A DNA stretch of 64,000 bases from Klebsormidium nitens (GCA_000708835.1 DF236953.1:360523-424522); one strand, 5' to 3'; numbered from the stretch's first letter, positions 37,001-48,612 are shown. The notes: generated from the sequence alone by a model not told the origin. Made by a program: numbers and translations.

Positions 37001-39936
37001 GATCGTGGGGTGTAACAGCGAGATACAGCAGTGGCAAAATAAGGAACTGTTGGGGATAAGTTTGCTGGGGCGAAACAGGCTGGGGGAAACAACGGGAGTA
37101 CGTGGAGAGTCAGAAGTTGAGCAGGCGGAAAAGAAGTGCGATGGGGACGAGTCGGCAGGGGGCCGGTCGCCGCGTCAAGGAAAGGGTTTAGGGGAGGGTT
37201 TGGAACGGACAGCGACGACCGCGAGTGACGTCAACGCAAGTTTGGACGCGTCGTGGTTGGGTGCGAGCGGCGAGCACGCGCAGATGTTCTCTGAGGCGAT
37301 CTCGGACCTGCGCGAGTGCGAGCGCGCAGAAAATCGAAGCGACGACGGAGCAGAAGCGCCGGGGACATCTTCGGAGCCTAAAAACGAAAATGACAAGACA
37401 ACGCGGAATGATAACCCTAGTGGCTCGAACGAGATTGAGGAGAAGTTGAAAGTCATAGAAAATGAGCGCGGGCGGCTGCGCGAGGATCTGTCGGCCGTGG
37501 ACGACGCGCTGCGCGCGCTGGATATCCGGATAGACCGCGAGGTTTTAGAGGCGACGCGGCGCCGCGCGTTGCATCTAGAGATAGAGCTAGTGTCCGCGCG
37601 CGGTGGGCGCAAGGAGGCGGCGCGCGCGATCGAGTCGCGGAACGAGATCATCGATGAGCAGGCGGAGGTCATCTCGGCGTTGTGGTACGGCGTTTTTCCC
37701 GCCTCCTTTCGGAGCACTACTTTCCCCTTCCCGAAAAGGATGTTTCAAAAGCTATGTACGACAAGTTTTCTGCTTCCGACCGCATTCTAACACCCAAATC
37801 ACTGCAGAGGGAAAGGAAAGCTTGTTTCAGAAAATATCAAAGATACCTCGTGCTTTCCCGTCGAATCAAATCAAACAAAGGCATCTCGCTTGATGTGGAG
37901 GCTTGCTCGATCAAAGAATTCTGCTGCGCTCAAAAACCGACTTTCTTCTCCGTCTTCGCAGGCAAGTGCTGGAATGCGCGGGCATCGACAAGCCGCGCGC
38001 TTTGGCGATCGCAAAAGAGGGCGGCCTGCTCAAGGGCAGTCTAAGCCGGGCGGCGAGCGTCTCCGACGCGGCCGCGTCGCCGGAGCTCGCGGCCGGCAAG
38101 GCCGTGCGGCGGCGGCAGCGCTCGCTGGGCGGAACGCGCGCGAGCAGACGATTCGCCTTTTGGCAGGTAGGCACGTTCGCCTTCGACAAGCTGGACTATA
38201 CATCCCTGATCTATAGAAGGTTGAGCACGAGTTACATGTCGCACGAACTTGTCGGCAACACGAATCAGGACGGTCGGATTGCTTGGCGCGGCTCGCATTC
38301 ATAGTAGCCTGGTTTCGCTGGGGGCTTTGATAACGTCCAACTAGTTGCGCTCTTTGCTCACGAGCGCCGCTGTCACATAGACGGGCAAAGCAGGTTCGTC
38401 TCAAACCCAGCAAGTTTAATTCGTCGACATTCTGCAATAAGTTGAGCCTTTCGGGACCGCACAAGGCTTCGGCAGTGCTTGTTGAGGCGCACGGGAGATG
38501 CACCTTGTTTAGTCGCTTGCCAAGACTACCTCTTGCGGGATCCAGACACTAAAGCCCTCTGAGTCCGTCAACTTTGGTTGCAGGAGCGGCTCAAGGACCT
38601 TCCGCTGATACGCACTCCGTCCGCGCCGCCCACCATTCGGAACGTCGCCGTCGAAAGTCCGCCGCCTCTGCCTAGCGTGGGCATCATCGACGATAAGCAC
38701 GAGCTGTTGCCCCCCACGGGGTGGGACAGCGCCCGCTCGTCAGAACCTGTGCTCATGAGCCATGTGAGTCGGCTATAATTTCTCAAATGTGGCTGGAGGA
38801 GTATGTGTTATTCTCTTCATGGTTGGATGCCTGATGCCTTTGTCGGATGAGATCCTTTTCTGTTCTCAAAGAGCATCAAGAAAAGTTCTCTCCTTTTGCG
38901 AGGCTCAGCAGAGCAGTGGCTTTCCTATCGTCCGGAAACGGCGTTGGAAGGACGCGTCAGCAAGATCGCCGACTGCTCTGATGTATTTCCGCCCAGTACC
39001 AGAATGGTAGAACAATCTGAGCCTAGACTGCTGGGTTGCTAAGAATAATCGGTCAACCACTTACGTTAAGGGCGGCGTATTTGAAAGAGGTGAGTAAATC
39101 TTTTGGATATTGTGAGGTGCTTGTTCAAAATGAGACCCGGTGGACTGGCCCTCATTGGGGCCCTCATTGATCTGACCCAAATTGGGGCCGCTAAGCTCGT
39201 CCTTAACATGAAGCTCGTCCTTTTTCGTGCAGCAATCTACGCCCGGAAGGCTGTCCAAGCCCTCCCGATCATACAACGCTTACGTCAGCCAGCAGCGGTC
39301 ACCATCCTCTGAGGTACTCAACCCGGACCTCCTTTCTGCAGCTCTCCGTCAGCATGATCGGCATTGGTTTGGTATTGGCGGCACTGCAAATAGTCGCAAG
39401 AGTCATCATTGAAAAGCCGGCAGCCTTTACGGGCACTCGACTGATTTGAAGGAATTCCAAACCCTCCTTCTGAAGTGCAAGGCTTGATCGACTTCTTTCA
39501 AAGTCAGCCTTGCCAGTCAAAAAGTCCGTCAGTTTCCCGGATCCAGTTGGATAGCTACAGAGCCCTCTCGCCCATCGAACGTTTTGCTCGATTCGTCATC
39601 CTTGTGAATTGACTCACAAAGAAAGGTTTTGCGGTGCAGTTCCATATGTGGATTCCACAGTCTCAATCCTTACAATCCTGTTTGCAGTCTCCCCGGGCAC
39701 GGCCCCACACCGGCGAGTCCCGGCCGGTCCCTACCGGTCGCAAACTTGCGAACGTCCATCCCCCGATCAGTCACCCCGGCAGAAACGGTCCGGTTGCCCG
39801 GGGGAACAACCCGGTCCATCCAAGAGCAAGCTCCCGCTTCCGCTTCCCGGCGAAAGCGCGGGGGATTCTGAGCCTAGCACACATACAGGAAGCACGGTCG
39901 GGGTCTGACTCTGACCGGAAGAGAGAACCGGCCTGA
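31006..39936 (+). CDS. KIN8-like: Kinesin-8 family motor protein
   Basis: Thirteen exons, all GT-AG and phase-consistent: 31006-31145, 31774-31886, 32425-32507, 32910-33101, 33589-33723, 34375-34466, 35205-35418, 36104-36261, 36665-37684, 37962-38166, 38584-38763, 39233-39313, 39688-39936; 953 residues. An N-terminal motor (about 40-376) converts ATP hydrolysis to movement on microtubules. P-loop GATGSGKT is at 138-145, switch I ATSSRSH near 248-254, switch II DLAGAER at 282-288, and [13 protein letters not shown] closes the motor. The neck [19 protein letters not shown] and the early motor sequence resemble plant kinesin-8 (relatives of KIF18/19). Exon 9 encodes charged coiled coil; the tail is basic and Ser/Pro-rich. 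Switch II has Ala where nearly all kinesins have Ser. Kinesin-8 members regulate microtubule plus ends, spindle or organelle positioning; the specific role is inferred. Confidence 0.95.
32665..32755 (+). repeat. Direct repeat in kinesin intron 3
   Basis: CAGAGTGTCTCAAACTTGAC followed by TAGATCC recurs about 60 bp later as CAGAGTGTTTCAAAGTTGAC followed by CTGATCC. It is a simple local duplication that does not derive from a neighbouring exon. Confidence 0.7.
34880..35130 (+). repeat. Two upstream tandem copies of kinesin exon 7 start
   Basis: The real exon 7 begins at 35205. Copies of its acceptor and first 60 or so bases begin at 34918 and 35061, so the units are 143 and 144 bp. The near copy differs from the exon by one synonymous base over about 58 bp (GAGATC against GAGATT) and keeps acceptor CGGCAG and a possible donor (GCG then GTATCA). 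The far copy is about 75% similar with substitutions and a broken frame. Unit sequence before each acceptor also matches (CTAAC-rich branch-point-like stretches). Confidence 0.9.
35510..35740 (+). repeat. Two downstream copies of kinesin exon 7 end
   Basis: The real exon end reads CTGCATCAACGCGCTGGGCA then AGCGGAAG with donor GTGAGCGGAACCGG at 35419. A copy near 35530-35590 repeats this with one base lost in GCTGGCAAGC and a T inserted before GTGAGCGGAACCGG. A more decayed copy lies near 35661-35735 (CTCGTCAACTGCAGCAACGC). Spacing is about 148 and 144 bp. Confidence 0.85.
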
Positions 39937-41843
39937 AGAGCGTTTGCAGGGTTTGAATTTGATGCCACCCACGATGTGCCGGAAGAAGAGTGTACTCAGT
40001 CGCGGATCGAGTCACGAGAAAAGGTCTTGACCCAGTCCGAACTTCTCGCCATTGTCATCCACTGTCAGAATGTTTGCACCCGTGTTTTGAAGTCGATGTT
40101 CACGAAAAGGAGACGCGAAGAATGATGGGAGCTCTCAAACAGGAAACCAACGTACTTATGGTAGTCAAAACGTGACTACCGAAAGGACGTAGCTCTGTGT
40201 GAAACCGTGTCACGACGTTCTGCCTTCTCCGAAGGGGGTCGTTAAGATGGCACTGTTGAACCTCATCAATCAATACGAGCCTGAGCTGAACGTGTAATAC
40301 GAAGGAAGGTGCTCAGTAGGGAGGAGCGAATGCTTTTCTGTGTCGACCGTCCATCTGCAGCTTGTGCATGACGTGAAGATTTTCTGGCTGCCATGCGTCT
40401 TCTGCATGGGCCGGAGTCTAGTACTCGTGGCCACTGATCTGGTTCCATCAAAAATGGTCCAGTAGCGTGAGCTATGGTCATATCACGACAAGACCAGTGG
40501 GCCCGACCAGAGTTCTTGTTATCATGTACTGGGCATGTATGGTGAGCACATGGGCCAGTAAGTCCAGTATCCTTTGAGCAACGATGGCCCTTGGTACGGC
40601 TCACGATATATAGTCGTTCAACTGAGCGCTCGCCCATTCCAAGTCGAGGCTTTCTCCGCCGATCGTTCAGTCGTATAGGTCGCTCGCACCACAGTTAAAC
40701 AACCAAGGGCTTTTTGGAAAGTGTGAGATAAAGCGGCTCCGCAGCTTGCACGGATTGATGCGGATTGAATCAGGTGGGCACTGACTTCTTGGAGGCCGCC
40801 TGCAAAAAATGATGCTCCGGAAAATTATCTGGAGTCTGGAAAGTCTATCCAAAGCCAAAGACACTTTTGGATCGAGCAGAATAAGAGTCGAACGCTTGTA
40901 GATGCACAGGCCGGTAGGTGCTGGCAGATTGTCCCTCCGATGCTTTGCAATAAGTAGCTCTTACTCACCATATTCTCACTGGCACTTGAATCAATTAGGC
41001 AACAGATACTTGCATCATATCCCTTCAAGTCGGTGTCGACTCGTACTAAGTGCGGATTGCCGATAACTGAACAAGTCGGACACTTGCAGCTCGGTTCTCA
41101 CGAAAACGGGCGGGTCCGGGCACTGCCAAGCAGGCCGCCCGGGCGGCGGCCGGGCCGCCCCGCTGCAGTGGCCGCCGCGGCGCCGCACCTTGTAATTCGT
41201 GAGCACTGAGCAGTGAGCTGGCACCGTACGCTGTACGGTCGAATCGCTGTAATTAACTTGTAAGTGTGCCATAAAGGCAGACTAAATCCCTTGATTGCCG
41301 CAAAGTCAACTGTCAAACCTCTGTCGTCATTGGTGTCTGGATGTAACGGTGCCGTAGCCATGGCTCGACGCCGAAACGCTATCCTACAGGTGGCGGTAAA
41401 AGGGCGTAAAGTATTGGACAAACTCCGACAAAGTCCGAAGAAGTGGACTGGCGTTTCGATCGGCGTTCTGGCGATCTCTGCGGGAGCTTGAACTCCGAAT
41501 CCGTACTCTTCGCAAGTCTACACTGTGCACGTCGTCAGAAATTCCGTCTCGCTCTTCAGCTATACTAGAGCCTAGCCACCATTGAAAACCAGCGGAAGGA
41601 TTGCCGCTCTAGCCGCCTCCCACGTCAACGCCCTGATGCCAGCTCGCAGTGGCGACTTTAAGTTTGAGGCCCTGAAAAACACTGCAAGCTTTGCTTAATT
41701 TGAATGGGATATTGTACACAGTACAGCTGCTTCTGCGTCCGTGGGTTCCAACTTGCATTCCACCCATCAGCTCAGCAACGGCCAATTCCGAGTTTTCGCC
41801 TCACGGAATCTCCCCACAGGAGCTTTCTCTGGCGTGCACCACA
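39937..41843. other. Intergenic region between kinesin-8 and the oxidase
   Basis: About 1.9 kb between the kinesin stop and the oxidase start. 41100-41180 is GC-rich. I see no protein frame, transfer RNA or repeat family that I can support. Confidence 0.5.
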
Positions 41844-44800
41844 ATGGCCGCGGTCGAGACCCAGTCGCCTGTGGACGCCCTCCAAAAGTCCCTGGGGAAT
41901 GCGCTTCTGACGTCCGCTTCTCCTGCTGAGGACCTCGCCGCAGCGACAGCTGTCTTCAATGGCTTCATCCCAAAGAGGAAGCCGGAGGAGATTGTGGTGG
42001 CCACAGGGGTTGCTGACGTCATGGCGGCCGTCAAGTATGCCAATGCAAAGGGCCTCAAGGTGAGGGTGTCCCTTGGCAGGAGGGTCTTTGAGGAGCCACA
42101 CAGCTTTCAAAATGTTTTTGCGCAAAAAGTTGAGCTTCAACATGGGGCAATTGCAAGGAATGCTTTTTGTTTTCCTGACTTCTCAGACTTAGGAGCCCAC
42201 CTTCAGCTCAGTCTTTGTATAAGTTCGCTGAGTGTATTCCAATTGTGCATTTTTGTTGAACGGGGAAGAAACTCCCTAAATTGTCACAATTTGCCAGGGA
42301 ATGAGGGGCTCAGAATGGAAAATGCACTTTGACATGATGGGCTGTCCTTGCTTCAACTCTTATTCTGCCGCAGTCAAATGAGTATCCCCCTTTGAGGTGT
42401 TGACACAAAACTCATCAGCTTTCCCTACCTCTTGAAATATCGGATTCTGTATTTTTTCCCTTTTTCTGGTGAGAATCTGTGTCTTGAATCTTCTGTTGGC
42501 TCAGTTGAGAAGGGCCTCCTAAAAGGGTTTGTGTCAAGGCCTTGAGACAGTTGTGAGGTTCACAGAAGCTCACCAAATTACAAAGGATGCGAGGAGCAGC
42601 TAAAGCTACAATGCCGCAGTAGGCCATAAGAAAGTAACAGCTATTTGACTTGTCTGGACTCCAACAAATTGGTGAGGTCTTCCTAGAATCTCTGCATGAG
42701 CTGGTACAATGTCACTCTTCCTGGTTGCTGGAACCAGGTAATCAGGTGCCCTGATACTTTGTGCTACAATTCCATGCTCATCCAGGCTTTCACACTAAGC
42801 TTGAAATGCAAGGGTGTTGCCCTGTTTGCACATTTCAACAAAGACATGGTTTGGTGACCAAACACGTGCTTTCCCTTTGCTGCTAGCTCTTTCTGGCCAT
42901 GGGTCTCTGCTGAACACTTTGACAGAACCGGTACATTCTGGCGTTGTCATATAGAGCTGCTATCTGGTCACCTCTGAGGCTTCCTCTTGACCTTTTTCAA
43001 AACCCTAAAGCCCAACAACTTCTCAAGTGTCTTGAAACTCGTGACAGGTGTCAGTTAAGGCCAATGGGCACCACTGGCAGGGGTCCGGTCTCCGGGAGGG
43101 CAGCCTGCTCATCAACCTGGAAAAGCTCAAGGGCGTCCGTATTGATGTCGAAAAGGTTAGCTTCTGGACTGTTCACACAAAACCTAGTGATCCTTATCCG
43201 AATGATATTAGGTTACAAGAAAGTGCTGATCAGGCTGCATTGGCCTGACGTGCTGCAGCCGAGAGACGGTGTTCGAGAGAGATATAACTCTGCTTATAAT
43301 AAGAACTCACTCCAACCTGTCCTTTTTGTCATCCGATTCATGCTCATGATTCCAAGCTCATACCGCCAAGCTCATCCAATCTCGACGTTGCTCTGGAAAG
43401 GTGATAATGCGTCAGCTTCGTAGGCCTGCCTGACATTTCCTCGTCATAATCACAACAACCGGCGCGATACTTCAAGGGGTTCTGGTAACGTGCACCCCAA
43501 CCCCCCCCTCTGCAGAAAACCGCGTCCGTCCAGCCTGGCGTGACAGCCATTGATCTACACAAGGAGGTGTCGGCGGTCGGGCTCTACTTTCCAGGGGGAC
43601 ACTGTCCCACAGTTGGCATCAGCGGTTACACTTTGAACGGGGGGTATGGCTGGAACTCAGGGTGAGAATAAGCTCAAAAGGAGGCAGTGCTTGCTTTTTT
43701 GCCCCTTGTTGAAGAAGCTGAGAAGCTTGCCTTGAGGTCAATTGCTACCGACCACCGCAATAGGTTGTTTCTCGCAATCCCAGGGTGGAAAGCATGTGAA
43801 GCATACGATTTGTGCCTTCGTGCTGATCCATCCGTCTCTGCTGGACTCCATACAACCAAAACATGTACACGTGTCAACCTTTTGTAAAAGCAGAGACCCG
43901 GAGCGATGCCCAATCTTCAGGTCTTATGTAGTTGCATCGCAGACGCCCTGTTTTTGAAGCTTTTAGCCATAGGAACGGTAACGAAGTTTTTTGAATCCCA
44001 AATGATTGCGATCCCCAAATGCTTGCAATCCTAGCTCATCTCGTCCATTCACTCGCAGCCACGTGGGCTCGGCCAGCGACCACCTAATCTCCATCGACGT
44101 CGTTTTGGCCGATGGATCCTTCGTCAGAGTGAGAGCGTTACCTCGTCTGTTGCATTGAACTTGTGAGAATGAAGTTGCAATAGGTGGAAGTCAGATTGTC
44201 GAAGCGATAAAGCCTCTGCCCGTTGACGGTCTGAGGAGCCGTACTTCCAGTAGAAAATCGAAGTTTCTGATTGCTGAATCTCGTGGCTTTCAGCCCCGTA
44301 AGATAGGGGCAAAGTAACTTCGGCGTTTTTTGAAACTTCCACGTACAGTCGATACCTGCCGGCTTTTTAACCGCAGACTTTGGTCTCGTTATGTGCAAGT
44401 CTTTTGGGGTTTGGAAATGGTTGGAGGCTATGAGAACAATGTCCTGACCTGACAGATTTAGTGATTGCCAGGAGATCAACAGATCCACACAGCCGTCCGA
44501 TAAGGTCGATCGTTTACCGGCTTGAAAGGAAAGCCGAGCCGGCTCGAAACGTAATTTTATTGCTCCGGCCAGAAGAGACCCCCTTCCTGATTGTTTAGTT
44601 CAACGTGAACTTCAAAACGACCTTTAGTAGGGTTTCCTGCCCAGAACATCTTCAAAAGAGGGCCCTGAAAAAGCGTCTGTCGACCAACCTGCACGTGAAT
44701 CCAAAGAGTTTTTCCAAAGAAATTCTGGTTGGATGCAGACTCCCGGCCAGAAACTTTCAAGAAAGTGGGAAGGCCCTGTCAAGAAGCCTATCAAGCTAGC

Positions 44801-47800
44801 TCAGTCTTTACCGCAGCTCTGAGAATTGCTTTTCTTCGCCACTTCACGTCCCGCCCGGCTTTGGTAAAATACCTAGAAAGTTGCCACATTGCTCGAGACA
44901 TGTTCCTGGTTTATTTTTGGAAAAGTGGTCAAAAGAAGCTGTAAAGATTACCCTCGTACTCTTTCGCTCTTCTGCTACTCCTCTTACGTCTCCCAAACCT
45001 TCGCTGAAGTCACAGCATCCGCTGTTATTAGGCGTTCCGTTGACGCAAATTCGAGTTTATTCCTAATCTTTTGACAGGCCACAGACGACAACGAGTACGC
45101 CGATCTCCTATGGGCCGCCCGCGGCGCGGGCCAGGGCTTCTTCGGCGTCGTCACGTGCTTCGAGTACCGCCTCGATCTTCTGCCACGTGGCATCACCCTG
45201 ATGCAGTCCGTGTTCCCGCTGGACAGCGCCGCTGACGTCATCAAGTTCTGGAACGAGAAGCGGGCGGAGCTGCCGAGCCACATGGAGGTCGTCACGATCA
45301 TGGCGACCGGTAAGCCGACCGCCCGAGGCGAATGGTCGCTGCTGGGGAGGATTCGAAGGTCTTGAAAAGAATGAGTTTCATAAATTGAGTCTTCTTCTCC
45401 ACGACACCAAGTTTACTTCAAAGCCTTTACTTCTGAAGGCATCGTCAGCGCCGTTCCGAATTCGTTTCAAATCGCGAAGCAGGTTACGAACAGCTTGATC
45501 CCTGGAAGGCATAACATTTTCGGCTACAAGCGTGTTCGTAGTGATTCATAAGGGCAGAAACTGAAGGGAAGGCGCTCCTGAATCCTGACACCTCTGCTCC
45601 TGCTTGCCCGGGTAGCCCCCACTGTTTACCGATGCACGGTCTTCCGGGGCGTTAGCATCCAAATCCCTGTTTCCTCAAAAACATGGTTGCCAAGTCACAA
45701 ACCAAGAAAAGGAAAGTGCAAAACACAAGACTGCAAGACGTGACCGGCGCCAATTCTCCGGGCAGGTCCTACCGGCCACCGGTGCACGGTCTTCCTGGGC
45801 GTATCTTTCGCGGACACCGAGGAACAGGGGCGCAAAGACCTGGCCGTTCTTGAAGACTGCCCGGTGCAGCCGCGTCTAGTTCACGACGTGCACCCGAGTG
45901 ATGTGTACGAGATTTGGGGCATCCTGGACAAGGCGTTCCCGAAGAACTGGAACATGAACGTCGACGTCGCCGTGGTTCCGTTTGAGGTGGGTGGCTTAAG
46001 TGTTCTTATTTGGTATCGCGATTGGGGTTCAGGCTTCTTTTTACAACCAAAGGCGCTTTTCTTCCACCAAAGCTTCGTCATTTGCCCGATTTGTAAAGTC
46101 CTGGGGCATCCTCGATCAGGCCTTCCCGAAGAACTGGAACATGAACGTCGACGTCGCTGTGGTTCCGTTTGAGGTGGGCAGCTTAGATCCCTCTTTTAAA
46201 ATGGCAACAACGATCGCCCTTCTTTTTCTGTAATTGACGCGGGCTTTCTTTCCAAAACTTGCGCTTTAACTTCTATCAACCAAGGCAGCTTCTTGTTAAG
46301 GATCAAACCTGCGCAATCTGGGTCTTTTGTACTCGAGCAATCTCCAAGAAACGGAATATGAATGTCAGCGTCGCTGTGGTTCCGATTGAGGTGGGTGGCG
46401 CGGATCTTCCTTTGTGGCATCGCAATAAGAAAGACGCCCTTCTTACCAGGAACAGACGCGCTATCCTCCCGCCAACCAAACGCGCTTTGCTTTCAGTAAG
46501 AAACGCGCTTTCTTTAACAAAGCTTCGTCGTGCGCCATCTGTTGATTTCTTTCTGTCGACGCAGTACTCGTTTTCTGATCTTCTCGCTTGCAACAAATTC
46601 CTGACAAGGTCTCCCGAAGCAAGTCCACTTGTTGACAGACTACATCTCTTTTGAGTCTGCAAGCAAGAACCGACATGGCCGCTTCGCGAGTGGAGCACTT
46701 GACACTGCCCTCCACGTTCTAAGAGCATCATCTGAATTGTCTGACAGCCCCTCCATCTCTGCCAAAGACCAAAAGACCAAACCAAAGACCAACGACCAAA
46801 GACCAACCAGACCAAACGACCAAAGACCAAAGACCAAAGACCAAACAGACCAAACAGACCAAACAGACCAAACAGACCAAAAAGACCAAATCTCTTGGAG
46901 GCTGCAGGCAATGACCGACATGTCCGCTTCCCTGAAGGCCACTTCAAGATTTCCTCTGCGTTTCAAGAAGAGATTACCTGAGGTGTCCGAAAGCTCCCTC
47001 GAACACTGAGCACTAAACTTATTGACAGACCACGTTTCTTTGAGTCTGCAGGCAACGACCGACATGGCCGCTTCCCTGGCGGAGCACTTCAAGACCTCCC
47101 CCTCGCCGCTGGACCACGTTCTTTTCGCGGGCATCGGCCCCAAGGCCGGCAGCGTCAAGAGCGCATTCTCACCCGAGGGAAACTTCGAGCCCGCGGTCTA
47201 TGTGGGCTGTTACGGAATCATTGAAAAAATCGACGTAGGAAAAGAGCAGGAAGTTGTTGACTGGACGGTCAAGGGGCAGGACCTTGTGTGGCCGCACGCG
47301 GTGCGCGGCTACGTGGGCGAGGTGAGGGAAGCCAAGAGCTTTTTGCCGCATTTTCCGTTTAAGGTTTCCAACGGAGCCATGGCAGTCTTGTAAGTGGGAA
47401 TAGAGGGCTTGGTGTGGCCGCACGCGGTGCGGGGCTACATGGGCGAGGTGAGGGAAGCCAAGAGGTTCTCGCCGCGAATGCCGGCTACCGCATTGATGGA
47501 CCTGCAGTCTTGCACTTCATTGAACAAAGGATGAGGGACAAACGGCTAAGGTGTGACAGCACGCGGTGCAGCGCTTAGTGGGCGAGGCAAGGGAAGCCAA
47601 AAAAGCTCCGCCGCGTTTTTCGATAAGGTTTCCAACAAGGTGCAGTTGTCCCTCAGTCCGAATCCATTGCCTAGCAGTCTTGCGAATGGGGTGAGAGGTT
47701 ATAATGGCTCGGTGTGGCCGCAGGCGCTGCGAGGGTGCTTGCGCGAGGTAAGGGTTCCGCCGTCACAAGCGTGCGTCACGTGCATTAGGCGGTATATAGA

Positions 47801-48395
47801 CAAGCTAGTAGTAATTACTCAAACCGAGAGGCAGCTTTGAATTTCTACGCTGATTCCGCGTTTGCTACTCTGAAAGCTTGACTCAAAGCGTGGCCGCGAG
47901 AGGTGAGAGGCCACGTGGGCGACGAGAGGAAACCTGGAGGGTCTCGACGAAGCTCCCCAGTAACATGTTGGGGACCGAGCACTTTAATTGTTCGGGCAGG
48001 AACTCATGTCGAAATGGAGACTGCGTTCGATCGTCTCATGATTGTGAAAGAGGCCTTCGTATCCGACAGCCTTGATGTGTTCCATGTAACCCCCGCCGGA
48101 TCTCTAGGTTCAAGCAGATTACGTCCTTCCAAGAGATGATCACCTCACGCCAAAGAACCTGTTCAAGTCATTCCCTTCCCAACGCCCGAGAGCCGCACTC
48201 CTGAGGGCGACGGACGCTCAGCATCCCCTCTCACTGGTCGCCTTTTCTCCCGTGCAGGGCCGGCAAGAGACGGCCAAGCTGCGCAGGTGCTACACGCCCG
48301 AGGCGTGGGACCGGTTGGAAGAGCTCCGGGAGAAGTACGACCCGGCGCGTCTTTTCCTGAGCTGGCTCGCCGCGGACCCGACCTTCGTGCAGTGA
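41844..48395 (+). CDS. BBE-like FAD-linked oxidase
   Basis: Eight exons, phases consistent: 41844-42059, 43048-43155, 43516-43661, 44059-44128, 45078-45309, 45766-45986, 47052-47321, 48258-48395; 466 residues. The N-terminal FAD_binding_4 (PCMH) fold is shown by PEEIVVATGVADVMAAVKYA, NGHHWQGSG, LLINLEKLKGV, VQPGV, HCPTVGISGYTLNGGYGW and LLWAARGAGQGFFGVVT. The C-terminal BBE motif is LREKYDPARLF. His80 (in NGHHWQG) and Cys138 (in GHCPTVG) align with the residues that attach FAD twice in berberine bridge enzyme, so bicovalent flavinylation is likely. There is no signal peptide, unlike most land-plant BBE-like enzymes, so a cytosolic oxidase of a sugar, alcohol or metabolite is inferred; the substrate is unknown. 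Introns 5-7 are crowded with decayed exon-edge copies. Confidence 0.93.
45606..45655 (+). repeat. Upstream decayed copy of oxidase exon 6 start
   Basis: TACCGATGCACGGTCTTCCG within this stretch parallels CACCGGTGCACGGTCTTCCT of exon 6 (real acceptor at 45764-45765). CCCGGGTAG parallels the real TCCGGGCAG acceptor. About 70% similar by eye over about 47 bp. Confidence 0.7.
46095..46420 (+). repeat. Two downstream copies of oxidase exon 6 end
   Basis: The last 80 bases of exon 6 and its donor (GAG then GTGGGT at 45987) recur near 46101-46190, about 90% identical, with a usable-looking donor GTGGGC at 46174. They recur again, more decayed, near 46326-46420 with donor GTGGGT at 46391. Copies are about 187 and 217 bp apart. 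Related intron sequence (ACAAAGCTTCGTC-type strings) is also repeated, so the unit spans exon end plus intron start. Confidence 0.88.
46631..46945 (+). repeat. Two upstream copies of oxidase exon 7 start
   Basis: The real sequence from 47031 reads TTGACAGACCACG, then TTTGAGTCTGCAG and exon 7 from 47052. A copy at about 46632-46710 repeats TTGACAGACTAC, TTGAGTCTGCAAGCAAGAAC and CGACATGGCCGCTTC. A second at about 46895-46950 repeats GGCTGCAGGCAATGACCGAC and CCGCTTCCCTGAAG. Both have substitutions and broken reading frames. Confidence 0.87.
46762..46890 (+). repeat. ACCAAAG / ACCAAACAG microsatellite array
   Basis: About 130 bases of imperfect heptamers (ACCAAAG) grading into nonamers (ACCAAACAG), lying between the two decayed copies of oxidase exon 7. 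It may have grown from the GACAGACCAC string present in those copies. Confidence 0.9.
47400..47945 (+). repeat. Four downstream copies of oxidase exon 7 end
   Basis: The exon 7 end and donor (TGTGGCCGCACGCGGTGCGC, then GGCTACGTGGGCGAG and GTGAGGGAAGCCAAGAG at 47322) recur with the matching junction near 47448, 47587, 47748 and 47921, at spacings of about 126, 139, 161 and 173 bp. The first copy is nearly identical; later ones carry substitutions and indels (donor becomes GCAAGG, then GTAAGG). Text further into the intron, such as AAGGTTTCCAAC and GCAGTCTTG, is repeated too. Confidence 0.9.
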
Positions 48396-48612
48396 CCGGT
48401 TTGAGTGCCCGGTAGATCGTCTTGGGCTTCTCGGCTAGCCCTCATGCAGTGACCGGTTTGAGTGCCCGGTAGGTCGGTATTGGGCTTTTCGGCTAGCCCC
48501 CCCGGAGAAACTAGTGGGATGCAGCAAGGAGAGATACTTGCGGGTGGGGAAATCAGCCCGAGGCGGCTGAGGAGTACTTGGTTTGTTTGTGAGTGCCCCG
48601 TAGCTCGGCGCG
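48387..48612 (+). repeat. Tandem duplication at the oxidase stop codon
   Basis: The bases around the stop (GCAGTGACCGGTTTGAGTGC, then CCGGTAG and TCGGCTAGCCC) are repeated 57 bp downstream at about 90% identity (48443-48500). A weaker third echo (TTGTGAGTGCCCCGTAGCTC) lies near 48588. The duplicates fall in the 3' UTR. Confidence 0.9.

Noticed and set aside
46640-47158. Minus-strand frames rich in repeated GLF/SLV-type residues
   Set aside because: They are the reverse reading of the ACCAAAG microsatellite and oxidase exon 7, not genes.
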